DNA of 64,000 nt from Chlamydiales bacterium (GTDB lineage: Bacteria; Chlamydiota; Chlamydiia; Chlamydiales; Rhabdochlamydiaceae), in assembly GCA_016185065.1 (NCBI GenBank), contig JACPOL010000008.1, positions 558,001-622,000 on the forward strand, in the 5' to 3' direction. Below the pieces are notes generated by a model. It was not told the origin of the DNA. It was given only the letters and a program-made list of their open reading frames with translations, and searched no databases. The translations under genes and the position numbers were made by a program. Positions 17,092 to 24,542 of the stretch are shown here, piece after piece; the stretch's first letter is position 1; every line of letters starts with the position of its first letter.

Positions 17092-17931
17092 ATGACCAGC
17101 ACCACACTGAAACCTTCTCGAGCGACACCCGAACTACCTTTTGATACAATAGAAACAGTTTTTACCTATCTCGATCCTAGAACAACCTGCACGGCTCTAA
17201 CCGTTTGCAGAGAGTGGAGCAGCAAGAGGCACTCCTACTCGACTGACGAACTCCTCATGAACCAGTCGAGAAAAGATCGCGTAGAAAATGAAGAGCCCTT
17301 TGCTAGGGAATACTTAGCAGCTCTTGGAGGCCGTCATCTAAATCTACGTATGTTTTCTTTTGGAAAAACTCTGCATCCAACTGAGGACATTGAGATTGCG
17401 CAAAATTTAATGAGAGCAGTCTCAGTATTGAATTTACAAACTCTTTCACTCTCTGAAAATGTTCCGTGCAGCGCGCTTAAAATCCTCGCTGCAGCCTTGA
17501 AAGGAGAGCAGGTTCGAGTGAGAACACTACTTCTCTGTTTCCCTCCAGTGCATAAATTTGTCTGCGGCAATTTCCGCATCCCGCGCCTCTCCTCGGCGCA
17601 TGTCACCTCTCTGGAATTCAACCTGATGGCCACCTTGCGCAAAGAGCAGACAGCGGAGATTGGGCAGAACTTCCCCAATGTGCAGACGCTTATCATCAAC
17701 CGCGATGAGGCTGGCAAGTATAAGATTGCGATGACGACTCTGGTTAAAACTCTTCCTGCTTTGAAGTCGATAGAAGTGAGACAACCGGGAGAGGCGCTCG
17801 CCTCCCCTCTTACGACAGAGAAGTGCACCGACTATCTAAGCGAGCTCTCCACACAGCCAAAGCTCAGCTTCCTAGACTATGTCACCTGCACCCTTTCACC
17901 CGTGAAAAGAAGCCTCACCCTAACCCGATAA
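17092..17931 (+). CDS. F-box protein with leucine-rich C-terminal region (eukaryote-like, probable effector)
   Basis: The ATG at 17092 is chosen over a TTG at 17038. The 279-residue protein opens with an F-box at about 14-46: LPFDTIETVFTYLDPRTTCTALTVCREW, keeping the LP, IF-like, L and VCR-W positions that bind Skp1. Leucine-rich segments follow (LNLQTLSLSENVPCSALKILAAAL, VTSLEFNLMATL, FPNVQTLIINRD). In eukaryotes F-box plus LRR proteins recruit substrates to SCF ubiquitin ligases; bacterial copies are usually secreted effectors that hijack the host ligase. No signal peptide, as expected for a type III substrate. The F-box call is fairly secure and the effector role is inferred. Confidence 0.7.
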   Translation: MTSTTLKPSRATPELPFDTIETVFTYLDPRTTCTALTVCREWSSKRHSYSTDELLMNQSRKDRVENEEPFAREYLAALGGRHLNLRMFSFGKTLHPTEDIEIAQNLMRAVSVLNLQTLSLSENVPCSALKILAAALKGEQVRVRTLLLCFPPVHKFVCGNFRIPRLSSAHVTSLEFNLMATLRKEQTAEIGQNFPNVQTLIINRDEAGKYKIAMTTLVKTLPALKSIEVRQPGEALASPLTTEKCTDYLSELSTQPKLSFLDYVTCTLSPVKRSLTLTR

Positions 17932-17952
17932 TAAGGGAATTTTGTGTCAGAG

Positions 17953-18086
17953 AGGTTCTTTTTTGGAGTGCGGCGACTCGGCGCCGCTTTTTCTTAAAAT
18001 CGACTTGTCGATTTTCCCAAAAGAGAGATCGCCAGGTCGATCTCGAGAAAAGCGGCGCCGAGTCGCCGCACTCCAAAAAAGAACCT
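17953..18086. repeat. Palindromic element B with 39-bp perfect inverted arms
   Basis: Arms 17953-17991 and 18048-18086 are exact reverse complements (AGGTTCTTTTTTGGAGTGCG and onward). The centre holds two smaller palindromes, AAAATCGACTTGTCGATTTT and one around GATCGCCAGGTCGATC. It lies between convergent genes, eight bases from the tyrP stop, and may act as a terminator. A closely related copy in the opposite orientation is at 24543-24645. Confidence 0.85.
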
Positions 18087-18093
18087 ATTTCTC

Positions 18094-19314
18094 CTAGTGG
18101 GAGAAGATTAGGAAGAGCTCGAGGCAGATAACAAAAAGACTTACGAGCAGAAGAAGCCCAAGAGTCCATTTCCCTCCAGGAAGCGCATCATCGGATGGGA
18201 GCTTCATAGCATAACGACCCATCCAGACGAGCATCACAGGAAGAAGGCCGTTTAGAAAGGCCTCTCCAAATCCCCCAGCAACGCCGAGCGCTCGATCGAA
18301 GAGCGTGGGATCAAACACCACACAGAGAAATGGCGGGAAGAAGGTAAGAAACACCAGAAAATGACGAGAGGGTCCTTCACGCTTAACCTTGAGTCCATCC
18401 CCAATAAAATCTACGAGAGAGAAAGCGACGCCAAGCATCGATGTCACGATCGCGAAGAAGGCGAAGTATTGACCAACGAGAAAGATGGAAGAGCCACCAG
18501 AGATCGATTGAAGCGCTTGAGTAGCGGGCTGTCCCGCTTCGCGAGCAGCAAGTACTGCTGCTTGTGGAATTGCTCCAATCACAAGCCACTGCCATGCGAC
18601 ATAGATCAGAAAGGGAACGGAGGTTCCCAGAATAATGGAGAGCTTTAGCGTCTTCCGCTCGCGGCTCATGTGGTCGCATAGAGAAGGAATAATATTGTGG
18701 TAGCCAAACGCACTAAAAAGAACTGGAAGAGAGAAGGCGACAGCAGACCACTCGCTAATTTGAAAATTGCCCATATCGACGTCGGAACAGCCCATTCCCA
18801 CCATGATGAAATAGTCGACAACCATTGCTATAGTTAAGAATACGCTGACGCGTTCAATCGCTTTGGCCCCGATCGCTACAATTCCTCCAAAAATCACTCC
18901 GAATAGAGCGTAGCTAAGAATGCCAGATAAATTTAGGCCAAAGGTAGCATTGATAAATCCAGATACAAGAGGGGCTCCAGCTGCAAAGTAAGCGACCATC
19001 AGGCTGTAGTAGAGAAAGATAAACATGAACCCAGCAATGACCTTGCCCTTCTTGCCAAGAAATCTCTGAGACATCGAGAGAATGTTCGATCCTCCCGGCA
19101 TCCAGAGCGTCACCTCTAAAAAGAGGAGGCCTGTGCATAGCATGAAGAGCCAGACGATCCCGGTGATGACGAGAGAGGGCCAGAAGCCAGCCTCTGCTGT
19201 CAGCAGAGGAATTCCAAGCATTCCTGCGCCGATCGCAGATCCTGCGATCATTAGAGTTCCAGAAATAATTTTAGAAAGGCTCTGCCTTCCTACTGCTACT
19301 GTGCTTTGACTCAT
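18094..19314 (-). CDS. tyrP: Aromatic amino-acid permease, TyrP/HAAAP family
   Basis: A 406-residue inner-membrane protein with about eleven helices. It begins SKIISGTLMIAGSAIGAGMLGIPLLTAEAGF, the signature of the hydroxy/aromatic amino-acid permease family, and continues with GLLFLEVTLWMPGGSNILSM and FGYHNIIPSLCDHM. The family imports tyrosine or tryptophan by proton symport. Chlamydiae usually carry one or more tyrP copies to take host aromatic amino acids. The stop is only eight bases from palindrome B. It is followed upstream by 130 bp of AT-rich leader. Tyr versus Trp specificity cannot be read. Confidence 0.85.
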   Translation of the reverse strand: MSQSTVAVGRQSLSKIISGTLMIAGSAIGAGMLGIPLLTAEAGFWPSLVITGIVWLFMLCTGLLFLEVTLWMPGGSNILSMSQRFLGKKGKVIAGFMFIFLYYSLMVAYFAAGAPLVSGFINATFGLNLSGILSYALFGVIFGGIVAIGAKAIERVSVFLTIAMVVDYFIMVGMGCSDVDMGNFQISEWSAVAFSLPVLFSAFGYHNIIPSLCDHMSRERKTLKLSIILGTSVPFLIYVAWQWLVIGAIPQAAVLAAREAGQPATQALQSISGGSSIFLVGQYFAFFAIVTSMLGVAFSLVDFIGDGLKVKREGPSRHFLVFLTFFPPFLCVVFDPTLFDRALGVAGGFGEAFLNGLLPVMLVWMGRYAMKLPSDDALPGGKWTLGLLLLVSLFVICLELFLIFSH

Positions 19315-19446
19315 GAAGCTAGCCTAAAAAAATATTTTTTATTCTGGTTTTCTCTTCGAAAAGGATCCTTACAAAAAAGCAATGCGTATATTGAAGATAG
19401 ATTCGAAAAAAAATGAAAGAATTAAAAGAGGCAGAGTGAAAAAAAA

Positions 19447-20061
19447 TCAAAAGAGGGCTTTTGAAGTGACCAGATGAGCTCCTTTTTCGCTCATAGTCGC
19501 ATAGGCGGCATCGACATCCCCGGGGGAGAGATCGATCCCAGAGCAGGCATCGGTTATGACAGTAACAGAAAGGCCGAGATCGAGGGCATCGATCACAGAA
19601 TAGAGAACGCAGTAGTCAGTTGCAACTCCGCATACAAAGAGCTCGGTCACCCCCTTCAACTTCAGAAAGTCAAAGAGACCTGTGGACCTTTTGCGGGCAT
19701 TATCGAAAAAAGCGCTATAACTATCGATCCACTTATCAGTGCCCTTATAAAAAATTGTTTCAATCCTACTCCTATCTAAATCTTTTGTGAGCTCAGCCCC
19801 AAGGGTCTTCTGAACGCAGTGGACAGGCCAGAGAATCTGTTCGATCCCTCTCACCTTGATCATCTCTCCAGGCTTCCTTCCTGGATGATTCTGCGCAAAG
19901 CTCACATGGTCGGCAGGGTGACAATCTTGCGTGGCGATGACCAGAGAGAATTTGGGCATTAGAGAGTTGATGAGAGAGACAGTGCGGTCGGCATTAGGCA
20001 CTGCTAGAGGCCCTTTAGGCATGAAATCGTTCTGCATATCTACGATGAGTAGAGCCCTCAT
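19447..20061 (-). CDS. pncA: Nicotinamidase (PncA)
   Basis: A 204-residue cysteine hydrolase that converts nicotinamide to nicotinate. It has the family landmarks: LLIVDMQNDFMP with catalytic Asp near residue 8, ATQDCHPADHVSFA with metal-binding Asp and His, a Lys in the GTDKWIDSYSAFFDN region, and VCGVATDYCVLYSV with the nucleophilic Cys. Length matches characterised PncA enzymes. Its start overlaps the pncB stop by four bases, so the two Preiss-Handler steps are co-expressed. Classical Chlamydia import NAD and lack this route. Confidence 0.9.
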   Translation of the reverse strand: MRALLIVDMQNDFMPKGPLAVPNADRTVSLINSLMPKFSLVIATQDCHPADHVSFAQNHPGRKPGEMIKVRGIEQILWPVHCVQKTLGAELTKDLDRSRIETIFYKGTDKWIDSYSAFFDNARKRSTGLFDFLKLKGVTELFVCGVATDYCVLYSVIDALDLGLSVTVITDACSGIDLSPGDVDAAYATMSEKGAHLVTSKALF

Positions 20062-21527
20062 GAGAGCTTCTCTTTGATCTCTTCGATCATTTTTACTTTC
20101 AGCTCATACAGAGATTTTTCCATTCCCACAAAGTAGGGCTGCGGATTTAAAAACCTGCGAATAGCGGGATGGAAGCGGTCCAGCTCCTGCTGAGAGTAGC
20201 TCTGCACTTCTTTTAATGAGGGGTGGTTGTATACCTCTTTTCCTTTGCGCATGATCGGGACGAGAAGATCTTTATACTCCATCTCTGGACGCACCTTGCT
20301 CGAGTGCGTTGGGTCGGCTGGATCTAAAAAGACCTGCCCCTCTTTTGGTAACCTAGCTGGATCATAAACCATGTCGGCAAAGGCCCCGCTCTTATTGTAA
20401 AAGCGTCGCACCTGTAGAATGCCAGGATCCGTGACTTTGGCGATCTGCTCAGAAATTTTAAGCTTATACTGCCAGTCGCCCTTCTCATCTCTGATTGCAG
20501 AGAGCTTATAAACTCCATCCAGTGCAGATTGATCTTTTGCTGTAACGAGATTGGTTCCAACACCCCAGATGCTAATCTTAGCGCCCTGGTGCTTGAGATC
20601 GCTGATGATCTGCTCGTCGAGCTCATTGCTTGCCATGATCTTCGCATGAGGAAAGCCTGCATCGTCCAGCATCTTACGGATCTGAATGCTTAAGTGAGCG
20701 AGATCCCCTGAGTCGAGTCTCACTCCTAGCATCTCGACACCCTCTTTTCTCAGCTCTTTTGCAACCGTAAGCGCGTTTTTTACGCCCGTTACGCTATCAT
20801 AAGTATCCACCAGGAACATGCAGCTATCGGGAAGAGCTTTTGCAAAGGCTCTGAAAGAGCTCTCCTCATCGTCGAATGCCATCACCCAGCTATGCGCCTG
20901 TGTTCCCCGAACGGGGATGTCGTAGAGCTTTCCAGCGAGAACACTCGAAGTGGATTCGCAGCCGCCAATAAATGCTGCACGGCTCGCAGAAAGAGCTCCA
21001 TCGATACCTTGAGCTCTGCGGAGTCCAAACTCAACAACAGGATCGGGTTTTGCAGCCCAGCAGATCCTTGCAGCTTTTGTTGCAATCAGCGATTGAAAAT
21101 TGATGATATTAAGAAGTGCGCTTTCCAGAAGCTGCGCTTGAATAATCGGCCCTTGAACGCGAAGAATTGGCTCATAGGGAAATACAGGGGTCCCTTCTGG
21201 CATCGCATCTAGATCGCAGGAGAAGGAGAAATTTTTTAAATAGTCGAGGAAGCCCTGCTCAAATAGTGGTTTTCCACTGCTGCCTCGGAGCCCCTCTAGA
21301 TAAGATAGATCGCTCTCGTCAAACTGAAAATTCTGTATAAATTCGACAGCGGTTTTAAGCCCAGCTGCAACAGCGAAACTGCCTTTAAAAGGTTTTCTTC
21401 TAAAAGAGAGATGAAATACCGACTCGCGCTCTGCAATCCCCTCTTTCCAGTAGCCATAGGCCATCGTTAGCTCATATAGATCGGTTAGAAGCGCAAGCGA
21501 AAGACCGTAGATTGAATTCAATTGCAT
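20058..21527 (-). CDS. pncB: Nicotinate phosphoribosyltransferase (PncB)
   Basis: A 489-residue protein that couples nicotinate to PRPP to give nicotinate mononucleotide. The start MQLNSIYGLSLALLTDLYELTMAYGYWKEG is characteristic, followed by FHLSFRRKPFKGSFAVAAGL, EFGLRRAQGIDGALSASRAAFIGG, the catalytic-His segment VRGTQAHSWVMAF, and VDTYDSVTGVKNAL with GVRLDSGDLAHLS. All major motifs are present at the usual length. It is the promoter-proximal gene of a two-gene pncB-pncA operon whose leader (21528-21647) is shared with the divergent 21648 gene. Confidence 0.9.
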   Translation of the reverse strand: MQLNSIYGLSLALLTDLYELTMAYGYWKEGIAERESVFHLSFRRKPFKGSFAVAAGLKTAVEFIQNFQFDESDLSYLEGLRGSSGKPLFEQGFLDYLKNFSFSCDLDAMPEGTPVFPYEPILRVQGPIIQAQLLESALLNIINFQSLIATKAARICWAAKPDPVVEFGLRRAQGIDGALSASRAAFIGGCESTSSVLAGKLYDIPVRGTQAHSWVMAFDDEESSFRAFAKALPDSCMFLVDTYDSVTGVKNALTVAKELRKEGVEMLGVRLDSGDLAHLSIQIRKMLDDAGFPHAKIMASNELDEQIISDLKHQGAKISIWGVGTNLVTAKDQSALDGVYKLSAIRDEKGDWQYKLKISEQIAKVTDPGILQVRRFYNKSGAFADMVYDPARLPKEGQVFLDPADPTHSSKVRPEMEYKDLLVPIMRKGKEVYNHPSLKEVQSYSQQELDRFHPAIRRFLNPQPYFVGMEKSLYELKVKMIEEIKEKLS

Positions 21528-21647
21528 TGTGACGCCATGCCCTCTAGTTTTTCACACCAGTCTAACTAAATGGCCCACAACTGTCACTTTGTAAAAAATT
21601 AGTTTTGATTCCTTGGATTATTAGGTGATCTGCTATCCTGGTCTTCT

Positions 21648-22643
21648 ATGAGACTCTTCATCCTGCTGCTTATCATATCCTGCGCGCAGCTGAGCGCCAC
21701 TCCAACTTTAAAGGCAAAGTTGGAAAAGGGATCGCCTGGCGACTACATCGTCACAGTTCAGGACAAGAGCTTCTCTCTTCTTAGAATACGTGAAAAGAGC
21801 CAGACTCACCTTGTTCTCGAAGAGGTGACGGTGCCTGAGTCGACTCTCGAAACTTCAGACACCTCCTGGCCAGACTGGCTAAGAAAAGGAGCTCCTGGAC
21901 ATAGCGCCTGGCTGCTTTATGAGATCGACCTTGAAACTGGAGAGCTTCTAGAGTGTTTTTCCGTTTCACAAAAAGGGTGGATGAACGTCGAAGAACCAAT
22001 TCTCCCCAAAATGCTCGCTCTTCCTCTCACAGCCACTCCCAAAGAGCAGCGCAAAAGAGTGGGTCCCTCTCCCCAGAAGGGCGAGGAGGATATGCGCGCG
22101 CTCTGGACTCCCCCAGTAGTATTTGAAGGAAGCAAGCTAAAAAAACCGACGCTGGAAGTTTTTAACGCGCGCTGGCCAGACGATCAGTCACAACTTGCTG
22201 CATGTCATCTCGAGCTCTACTTTCTTCCCGACTTCCCCTTCCCCTTTTGGATCGAAACGAGCAATGGACACTACACCCTTAAAATCCGTTCAGTTGCCTG
22301 TGGGCGGGGCTCTCTCTCTCCAGTTACAATGGCCGTCCCTCACAGACCTCCTACATTCATCGATACAGGAAAACGAACTGGAGATACTCTGCAACTCTCT
22401 CTGAAGTCCACATACCCCTTTTCTCAGCTCACGCTTTACGCTCTCGATCTAGACGATTATGTTGAGCCTCCAAAACAGATCCCTTTTTCTCTAACGCGAA
22501 ATGAGAAAAAGGAGCTTCTCCTTACAACCCCTTTAAAAACACTCGAGCCTATTCTCAAAAAGGGGCACAAGTATCGCTGGATTCTCGCTTCCGAGCAGGA
22601 TCCACACCTCTATGCTGAGAGCGACGACTCCCTTCTTTGGTAG
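21648..22643 (+). CDS. Conserved secreted hypothetical next to lepB (CT021-like by position)
   Basis: A 331-residue protein with a signal peptide (MRLFILLLIISCAQLSA). The mature part is rich in beta-prone segments, with no recognised catalytic motif. In Chlamydia trachomatis, as I remember the map, a secreted hypothetical (CT021) follows lepB and ileS; the same trio here suggests this is the counterpart, but I cannot align them. Seven bases separate its stop from a good promoter-like sequence for lepB. Periplasmic or outer-membrane location is expected. Confidence 0.65.
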   Translation: MRLFILLLIISCAQLSATPTLKAKLEKGSPGDYIVTVQDKSFSLLRIREKSQTHLVLEEVTVPESTLETSDTSWPDWLRKGAPGHSAWLLYEIDLETGELLECFSVSQKGWMNVEEPILPKMLALPLTATPKEQRKRVGPSPQKGEEDMRALWTPPVVFEGSKLKKPTLEVFNARWPDDQSQLAACHLELYFLPDFPFPFWIETSNGHYTLKIRSVACGRGSLSPVTMAVPHRPPTFIDTGKRTGDTLQLSLKSTYPFSQLTLYALDLDDYVEPPKQIPFSLTRNEKKELLLTTPLKTLEPILKKGHKYRWILASEQDPHLYAESDDSLLW

Positions 22644-22649
22644 ATCTCC

Positions 22650-22678
22650 TTGCGAAATGGTGAAAAATCCTTTACAAT
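22650..22678 (+). promoter_or_regulatory. Putative sigma-66/70 promoter for lepB
   Basis: TTGCGA (22650-22655) and TACAAT (22673-22678) are exactly 17 bases apart. A transcript would start near 22685, close to the ATG at 22689, so the mRNA would be nearly leaderless unless lepB starts further in. Sequence prediction only. Confidence 0.4.
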
Positions 22679-22688
22679 GCGTGGCCTT

Positions 22689-24542
22689 ATGTCAATCTTT
22701 AACAGAACTTCTTCTCTCAAAAAATCGCGAGCGGTGCTGCGTCACACCTATCACCAGTACATGCGCCGCCGAAAAAACTTGCCCACCTCTGTTTCTAGCC
22801 AACTTGAAAAGGCTCTGCTCGAACTACAAGAGAAGATTCTCCAAGAAGACCGCGTCGAAGCACACGCACTTGCTCTGCATGTGCAAATTCTCGCAAAGCA
22901 GCACTTAAAAAAGAGCTCAAGCGCACAGCTACGCGATCTCGTTTTCGCGCTCGGATTTGCACTTGTCGTTGCGATACTCGTGCGCCAGGTCTGGTTTGAG
23001 TTCTACGAGATTCCTTCCGGATCGATGCGCCCTACACTGAAAGAGCAGGACCGGCTCGTCGTTTCGAAAACAGATTTCGGCATCAACATTCCGCTCACCA
23101 CAAAACAGCTCTACTTCGATCCTGAACTCGTGCAGCGAGGCAGCATCTTCATCTTTACTGGCGAAGATATGGACATTCGCGATGTAGACACTCTCTACTT
23201 CTACCTTTTTCCTGGAAAGAAGCAGTATATCAAACGCCTCATGGGAAGACCGGGAGATACTCTCTATTTTTATGGCGGCAAGATTTATGGCTTCGATAAA
23301 AATGGCAGCGACATCTCCTCTCAGCTTCAGAGCCCAGAACTCGCTAAGATCGAGCACATCCCCTTCCTCCACTTCGACGGTAAGGTTACAACGCCCCACT
23401 CCCCTGTTCAGGGAGTCTATACTCCGATTATTCTCCATCAGATGAATGAGCCCGTTGCACGGCTTTATGTTTCAGGCGCGAGCCAGCCGCGAGGCGAGAT
23501 GCTGAACTCCGTTTCCTCGTATGGAGATCTCTGGGGTTTTAAAAACTATGGAATGACGCGCCTTCTCACAAAAGAGCAGCTCCTCCAGTGCACAGACCAG
23601 TCTCTGCAAAACCTTCCTGAAGCGCCACTCTATCTTGAAATCAAGCACCACCCCACGTTGAGCTCTCTTAGCATCGGACGAGATGAGTATGGTAGAATCC
23701 GTCCACTTCTGGGCTTAAGCTCCTCTATTATTCCTCTTTCCGAAGCCCAAGTGCGCGCAATTTTTGATAACATGTACACAGCTCGATTCCGTGTAAAAGA
23801 TGGCGTTGCGATGCGCTACGGCTTCGACCAGAGAAAAATAGCCGGCAACCCCTTTTTGCCAAAGCTACCTGGCGTTCCCGACGGCTGCTATGAGTTCTAC
23901 TTTGGAAAAGCATACGAGGTAAAGTGGCAGGGAATCACAGAAGAGCTACCACCATCTCACCCTATCTACTCCTTCTCGCCAGAGAGAGTTCAGCTCTTTT
24001 ACAACGTGGGAATCGAGATGGATATGCACTTTGCTCCGCAGACGAGACAGCAGAGACTCCTTCCTTCGCGCTACGCCTACTTCCGAGGTGGAGACCTCTT
24101 CCTTCTCGGCGCTCCCATCTTTAGAAAAGAGGATTCAACTCTAATCGACTTCCTCGCAAGAGAGCATGAGAAGCAGGTTGTGAATCCCTCTTACGAGCCC
24201 TTCATAGATCTGGGAGCTCCTCTGAAAGAGGATGGATCGCTAAATCAAGAGCTGATCTCTAAGTATGGTTTAACAGTTCCTGCACAGATGTATCTTGCGC
24301 TTGGTGATAACCACGCGATGAGCGCTGACAGCCGCGACTTCGGCTTTGTTCCGCAGGGCAATCTTCGCGGTGGACCGAGCTTCATCTTCTGGCCACCTGG
24401 CGCCCGTTGGGGAGCTCCAAACCAGCCCCCCTACCCTTTCATGAATCTACCAAGAGCTGTCGTCTGGACAGTCGCAGGTATCCTCCTCGGCGCTTGGGGC
24501 ATCGTCCACCACCGCCGCAACAAGCTCCCCCTCAAATTCTAA
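22689..24542 (+). CDS. lepB: Signal peptidase I, chlamydial long form
   Basis: The ATG at 22689 gives 617 residues; in-frame ATG at 22677 and TTG at 22650 overlap the promoter. A basic ~85-residue cytosolic part precedes one membrane helix (about 85-105). The catalytic serine is in IPSGSMRPTL (Ser112) and the general-base lysine in YIKRLMGRPGD (Lys182). The C-terminal box GDNHAMSADSRDFGFVP is intact, about 350 residues later. This very long insert between boxes D and E is typical of chlamydial LepB. A second helix lies near the C-terminus. It removes signal peptides in the periplasm. The 3' end is convergent with ileS and overlaps its altered tail by 96 bases. Confidence 0.9.
   Translation: MSIFNRTSSLKKSRAVLRHTYHQYMRRRKNLPTSVSSQLEKALLELQEKILQEDRVEAHALALHVQILAKQHLKKSSSAQLRDLVFALGFALVVAILVRQVWFEFYEIPSGSMRPTLKEQDRLVVSKTDFGINIPLTTKQLYFDPELVQRGSIFIFTGEDMDIRDVDTLYFYLFPGKKQYIKRLMGRPGDTLYFYGGKIYGFDKNGSDISSQLQSPELAKIEHIPFLHFDGKVTTPHSPVQGVYTPIILHQMNEPVARLYVSGASQPRGEMLNSVSSYGDLWGFKNYGMTRLLTKEQLLQCTDQSLQNLPEAPLYLEIKHHPTLSSLSIGRDEYGRIRPLLGLSSSIIPLSEAQVRAIFDNMYTARFRVKDGVAMRYGFDQRKIAGNPFLPKLPGVPDGCYEFYFGKAYEVKWQGITEELPPSHPIYSFSPERVQLFYNVGIEMDMHFAPQTRQQRLLPSRYAYFRGGDLFLLGAPIFRKEDSTLIDFLAREHEKQVVNPSYEPFIDLGAPLKEDGSLNQELISKYGLTVPAQMYLALGDNHAMSADSRDFGFVPQGNLRGGPSFIFWPPGARWGAPNQPPYPFMNLPRAVVWTVAGILLGAWGIVHHRRNKLPLKF

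Noticed and set aside
17823..18169. ORFs on both strands across 17823-18169, and a matching one at 24550-24981
   Set aside because: Their coding similarity comes from palindromes B and C (translated as ECGDSAPLFSRSTWRS). This is repeat sequence read as protein, not a gene family.
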